From an uncultured Phycisphaerales bacterium (GTDB lineage: Bacteria > Planctomycetota > Phycisphaerae > Sedimentisphaerales > Anaerobacaceae), in contig CALEZT010000215.1 in the NCBI GenBank assembly GCA_937927975.1, positions 1 through 64,000 of the forward strand: DNA of 64,000 nucleotides. Reading direction: 5' to 3'. Below the pieces are notes generated by a model that had not been told where the DNA came from, made no database searches, and saw only the letters and a list, made by a program, of their open reading frames with translations. Every line of letters starts with the position of its first letter. Position 1 is the stretch's first letter. Shown piece by piece: positions 61,157 through 64,000 of the stretch. The translations under genes were made by a program, and so were the position numbers.

Positions 61157-61288
61157 AAATGCCAGACAAGCCGCTCAGTGACTATTCGAGCTGCCGATGA
61201 TCGGTGAACGTCTCCGGGCATTCCCCGCAAGGGGAAGAGTCCGATTGTGAAATGCGCGGATCTGACACTCTTGCCTCGCTCGGACTGC

Positions 61289-63502
61289 TTAAAGCGTAAA
61301 CGAGTGCCTGACGCTCGAAGTGACCGTAAGCAACTGGAAGATCAACTGCTCCGCGTCCTGTCTCAGCCAGAAATCCACATCACAAACGAGGACAAGACGC
61401 TTACGCGCTCGGCTAATGGCTGTGTTCATCACGTGCTTGCCATGTGGTGACTTGACGTTGGTGGTGTCGGTGAACCAAGGCTCGTTGAATCGGCCATCCA
61501 CAACGCTTATGACGACAGTATCCCATTCGCGTCCCTGGGACTTATGCACCGTCATTATTCTCCCCCGTCGACGAGCCTCTGGCAACGCGTTGCCAAGCAA
61601 CACGACCTGCTTTCGATAAGGGGTGAGGATTGCGAACGTCTCCTCCGTGTCGGTGTCGGTGTCTATCAGTTCGCGGAGAGAAGACGAGATTGCCTCTACT
61701 TCCGCGAGGCACTGGTGGCCTGGTCCATGCCGACGAGGTGGCACCGCGTTGATGCAGAGGATTTCAAGTTCCTGACGGTCAGCTCCGGAGACCAACTGGA
61801 GCCCTTGGTAGATGTGCGTCGAGAGGATATCGGCTAGGTTCTGGCCAAAACGGAATGTCCGGTTCAGGTGGGCACATGAGAAGGAACTCAGCCTCGGTTC
61901 GTTTGCCTGCAGTAGCGCGCGTATGAGTTGCTCTTGGTCTTCTGCCAGGAACATTTCGTCAAGAAAGAGAGCGGATTGTCTCCAGATAACTGCCGAGTTG
62001 TTGGCTTCCACAGTCAGGCTCTCATCGGGCATCTCACAGACTGGACCGAGTTGCATGTGGTCTCCGATGAGACTCAGAGGGATTCCATTCCTACAAAGTG
62101 TCAAGGCTTTCACAAGCGGAGCATATCCTGCCTCATCCACGAAGATCTGGTCAAACGTGAGGATGGTGTCGTAGAACCGAGTGATGAAGCAATCGAGCGT
62201 CATTCCTGTAAGCCAAGCGGACCTAATCCTCTCCTGGAGCGTCAGAGCCTTGAGGCACTTCAGTTTCTCCTCAAGCTGAGTCTTGAGGTGTTGAAGCTCT
62301 TCATCCGATTGATTCTCGTATTCTTGGGCCAATGCCTCGTTCACTCCCAGGTACCGACGCGTGGCCTTCTCAAGGTCACTCACTTTCTCCTCAGTCTTCT
62401 CGGTATTGGTGAAATCAATTCGATCAAGTATCGCGTTCAGCTTGGAGCTATCCGTCCGTGTTCGCCTGATCATCTCCATCTGGCCATTGATCTGTGCCTC
62501 CAACGATTCCAGAGTCTCGTTCAGAGCCTGGTGCCTCCCGTCAAAATAGGAAACCACCCTTGAGAGGAGACTCCTCCGCGTCCGGGCCAGTGCTTCATAG
62601 ATTCTGCGACGCTCCCCGAGCAGGCAGCGAAGTCTGCCAAGTTCCTCCTTCAGCACAGCCACCGAATTCAAGACTGTAGCACCTCGACGATGGTTCAGGA
62701 TTGCTTCGTAGTTGCTGACCTGGTCCTTCAATTCGGATATCTGCCTCTGCAATCCCTTAACCTCACACACTTCCGGAAATGAATCGGCGAATCTGTGAGA
62801 GGGATGCCCAACTCGCAGGAATTTATCCCGTCCAATCCCTTCGGCTTCCGCCAGTTCGATGACCGCTGTCACGGCCTGTTCGAGTGCGTTGTTGGTTGGA
62901 GCGAATAGGCCAACTCGCTGTTGGCGGCGCAACGATTGCAGGATTGCCTGGGCAAGCACGTACTTCGTCTTGCCTGTTCCGGGGGGGCCCCACACGTAAG
63001 TCAGCGGTGTTGTCAGGCAGCGTGAGATAGCCTCATTCTGACAGTCTTCAGCTCGCCAGTTTGCCGTGCCGTCGGTCATACTTGCGGTCGGAACGATGGT
63101 GGGAAGCTGCAATTTAAGGCCGTTTGCCGCATACCACCGCTTGACATTCTCGACAAGGAATCTGAGATCTGAGATGACCCACACGCCACTTGCGGATATC
63201 GCGTCGAGCGTCAATTCCGCATCAAGGACTTCGAGAAGAAGGAGTCTCGCTTGATTGTCATATTCGAGGACGCGGAAGAAGTCGGAGCCAAAGATCCTTC
63301 CAGGGGGCTTGAGTTCGAGACTGATGGACTCCGGATCGAACAATGGAGCCCCGAGTTTGAGTGCGAAGATCGAGGGTGAATCTGGGTGTACTGTTTTCTG
63401 GTCGACACGAATCCTGTCCAACCCACGATCGTTCTCCAGGAGGAATGCAAGGTACGTATCAGTTCCGACGATGCAGAGACTCTGTATCTGTTCTGGTTTC
63501 AT
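61289..63502 (-). CDS. Superfamily 1 DNA/RNA helicase with coiled-coil insertion
   Basis: 737 residues. Walker A is VWGPPGTGKTKYVLAQ, Walker B IFVDEAGYA, motif III LIGDHMQLGPV, motif V TVHKSQGREWDTVVIS and motif VI MNTAISRARKRLVLV. This is the UPF1/IGHMBP2/Dna2-like group. A coiled-coil insertion of about 190 residues (LQRQISELKDQVSNYEAIL to LEEKLKCLKALTLQ) sits between motifs Ia and II. The N-terminal 130 residues are beta-rich and unassigned. The gene reads close to 50% G+C by eye and has less GC-biased codon use than its neighbours, with no obvious Shine-Dalgarno, so it was probably acquired. It is not accompanied by a nuclease within the window. A defence role is possible but not shown. 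Confidence 0.85.
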   Translation of the reverse strand: MKPEQIQSLCIVGTDTYLAFLLENDRGLDRIRVDQKTVHPDSPSIFALKLGAPLFDPESISLELKPPGRIFGSDFFRVLEYDNQARLLLLEVLDAELTLDAISASGVWVISDLRFLVENVKRWYAANGLKLQLPTIVPTASMTDGTANWRAEDCQNEAISRCLTTPLTYVWGPPGTGKTKYVLAQAILQSLRRQQRVGLFAPTNNALEQAVTAVIELAEAEGIGRDKFLRVGHPSHRFADSFPEVCEVKGLQRQISELKDQVSNYEAILNHRRGATVLNSVAVLKEELGRLRCLLGERRRIYEALARTRRSLLSRVVSYFDGRHQALNETLESLEAQINGQMEMIRRTRTDSSKLNAILDRIDFTNTEKTEEKVSDLEKATRRYLGVNEALAQEYENQSDEELQHLKTQLEEKLKCLKALTLQERIRSAWLTGMTLDCFITRFYDTILTFDQIFVDEAGYAPLVKALTLCRNGIPLSLIGDHMQLGPVCEMPDESLTVEANNSAVIWRQSALFLDEMFLAEDQEQLIRALLQANEPRLSSFSCAHLNRTFRFGQNLADILSTHIYQGLQLVSGADRQELEILCINAVPPRRHGPGHQCLAEVEAISSSLRELIDTDTDTEETFAILTPYRKQVVLLGNALPEARRRGRIMTVHKSQGREWDTVVISVVDGRFNEPWFTDTTNVKSPHGKHVMNTAISRARKRLVLVCDVDFWLRQDAEQLIFQLLTVTSSVRHSFTL

Positions 63503-63796
63503 TCAGGCCAAGGCCACCCACGCATCAACAGTCAACTTCTTCTGACCAACACGTTCTATTTGACTGACACACGATAAGGTCAGGACCTGCCAACACGGCC
63601 TGCGTCGCATTCCAGGTCACGCTTCTGCACCCCTTCATTATGCACGTGACCGGGCGAGACGGCAAGAAGAAACTCGGGAGTCTGAAGGACCGGGTGTGCC
63701 CAGATACTCTGGCGTCCTGAAGATGCCCAGGTGAAGACTTCAGGGGGCAGTTTCTATCTCGCACGACCGGATGCATGCCCGAAGCGGGCCTGCCTG

Positions 63797-63902
63797 GGGA
63801 GTTTCACGCTTTGCGGCCTCCAGCACGATACGCGAGCGAAGCGTTCGCTTGGGGCTGTGCGCAGCACGCCTTCCGCTGGTGGCCCCAATGCGATAAACTC
63901 CC
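63797..63902. repeat. Fold-back element near the window end
   Basis: Arms 63797-63824 and 63875-63902 are inverted copies, 23 of 28 positions matching; the left arm reads GGGAGTTTCACGCTTTGCGG onward. The loop contains an inner hairpin AGCGAA/TTCGCT. The core CCTGGGGAGTTTCACGCTTT is related to those at 26864 and 54356. The rest of 63503-64000 holds no convincing gene. Confidence 0.75.
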
Positions 63903-64000
63903 GCCGCCCCGCCGCGTAGCGGCGCTCCATACCAGGGCGGCGGAATCCGGATCGGTCCGTCGCTTCCTTTGCCCACCAGGGGATGTGGGCTGTGTCGGTC

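Noticed and set aside
63525..63776. 83-codon frame upstream of the helicase
   Set aside because: No ribosome binding site, no family, and composition typical of noncoding DNA.

Overview
The window is GC-rich bacterial chromosome, roughly 60-65% G+C by eye, and most likely comes from a planctomycete of the Phycisphaerae/Sedimentisphaerales type. This is inferred from gene content: a CotH/lamin-tail secreted protein, LamG and beta-helix exoproteins, a PEP-CTERM protein with the VPAPGA type tail, Tat-exported Gfo/Idh/MocA oxidoreductases, an H-X9-DG type prepilin, a second EF-G and a serine/threonine kinase. NifX-, NifU- and NifS-like genes and a polysulfur-handling fusion fit an anaerobic or microaerophilic life. 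No rRNA, CRISPR array, phage or complete insertion sequence was seen.

Layout. 1-335: tail of an RHS/YD-repeat gene. 399-4874: a consensus promoter, a long leader, pilT, a membrane-anchored PilB/GspE-like ATPase with a broken Walker A, and a CvpA-like membrane protein. 5011-7821: a 50-residue ORF and an EF-G2 paralogue. 8059-14645: a secreted protein, a periplasmic coiled-coil protein and a BlaI/M56 regulatory pair with two clear operator dyads. 14704-24018: a giant CotH protein, an APH-fold kinase, and a prepilin plus PQQ-propeller pair. 24300-30884: a Ser/Thr kinase, then etfB, etfA, an acyl-CoA dehydrogenase and a HAD phosphatase. 31104-33986: a LamG exoprotein. 34137-35870: a fluoride locus (promoter, fluoride riboswitch, crcB, a broken DUF190-CBS gene, a small membrane protein). 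35910-43044: a Gfo/Idh/MocA and SGNH-hydrolase catabolic cluster. 43213-48160: SppA, a four-module sulfur-transfer flavoprotein and a NifX-like protein. 48367-54091: an Fe-S/cysteine operon read leftwards (rrf2, cysK, cysE, nadA, nifU, nifS). 54714-60167: exonuclease III and three secreted proteins. 60229-64000: tRNA-Gln, bioY, and a lower-GC SF1 helicase.

How the genes work together. The rrf2-cysK-cysE-nadA-nifU-nifS block makes cysteine, extracts its sulfur, builds Fe-S clusters on a scaffold and includes one cluster client (quinolinate synthase), under a probable cluster-sensing repressor. The downstream NifX-like and CoA-disulfide-reductase/rhodanese/TusA/DsrE genes also handle sulfur and metal. 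EtfAB plus acyl-CoA dehydrogenase form a beta-oxidation electron module. The fluoride locus is a switch-controlled exporter.

The least expected signals are: the pseudo-ATPase beside pilT; the paired operators at blaI and a double-hairpin repeat inside the blaI reading frame; the frameshifted DUF190-CBS gene behind crcB; an EF-G2 without the NKxD aspartate; a C-terminal module shared by two exoproteins, with another domain nested in one copy; and several families of fold-back (MITE/REP-like) repeats between genes. I saw no single multi-gene system that I would call clearly undescribed; the pilT/pseudo-ATPase/CvpA cluster is the best candidate.
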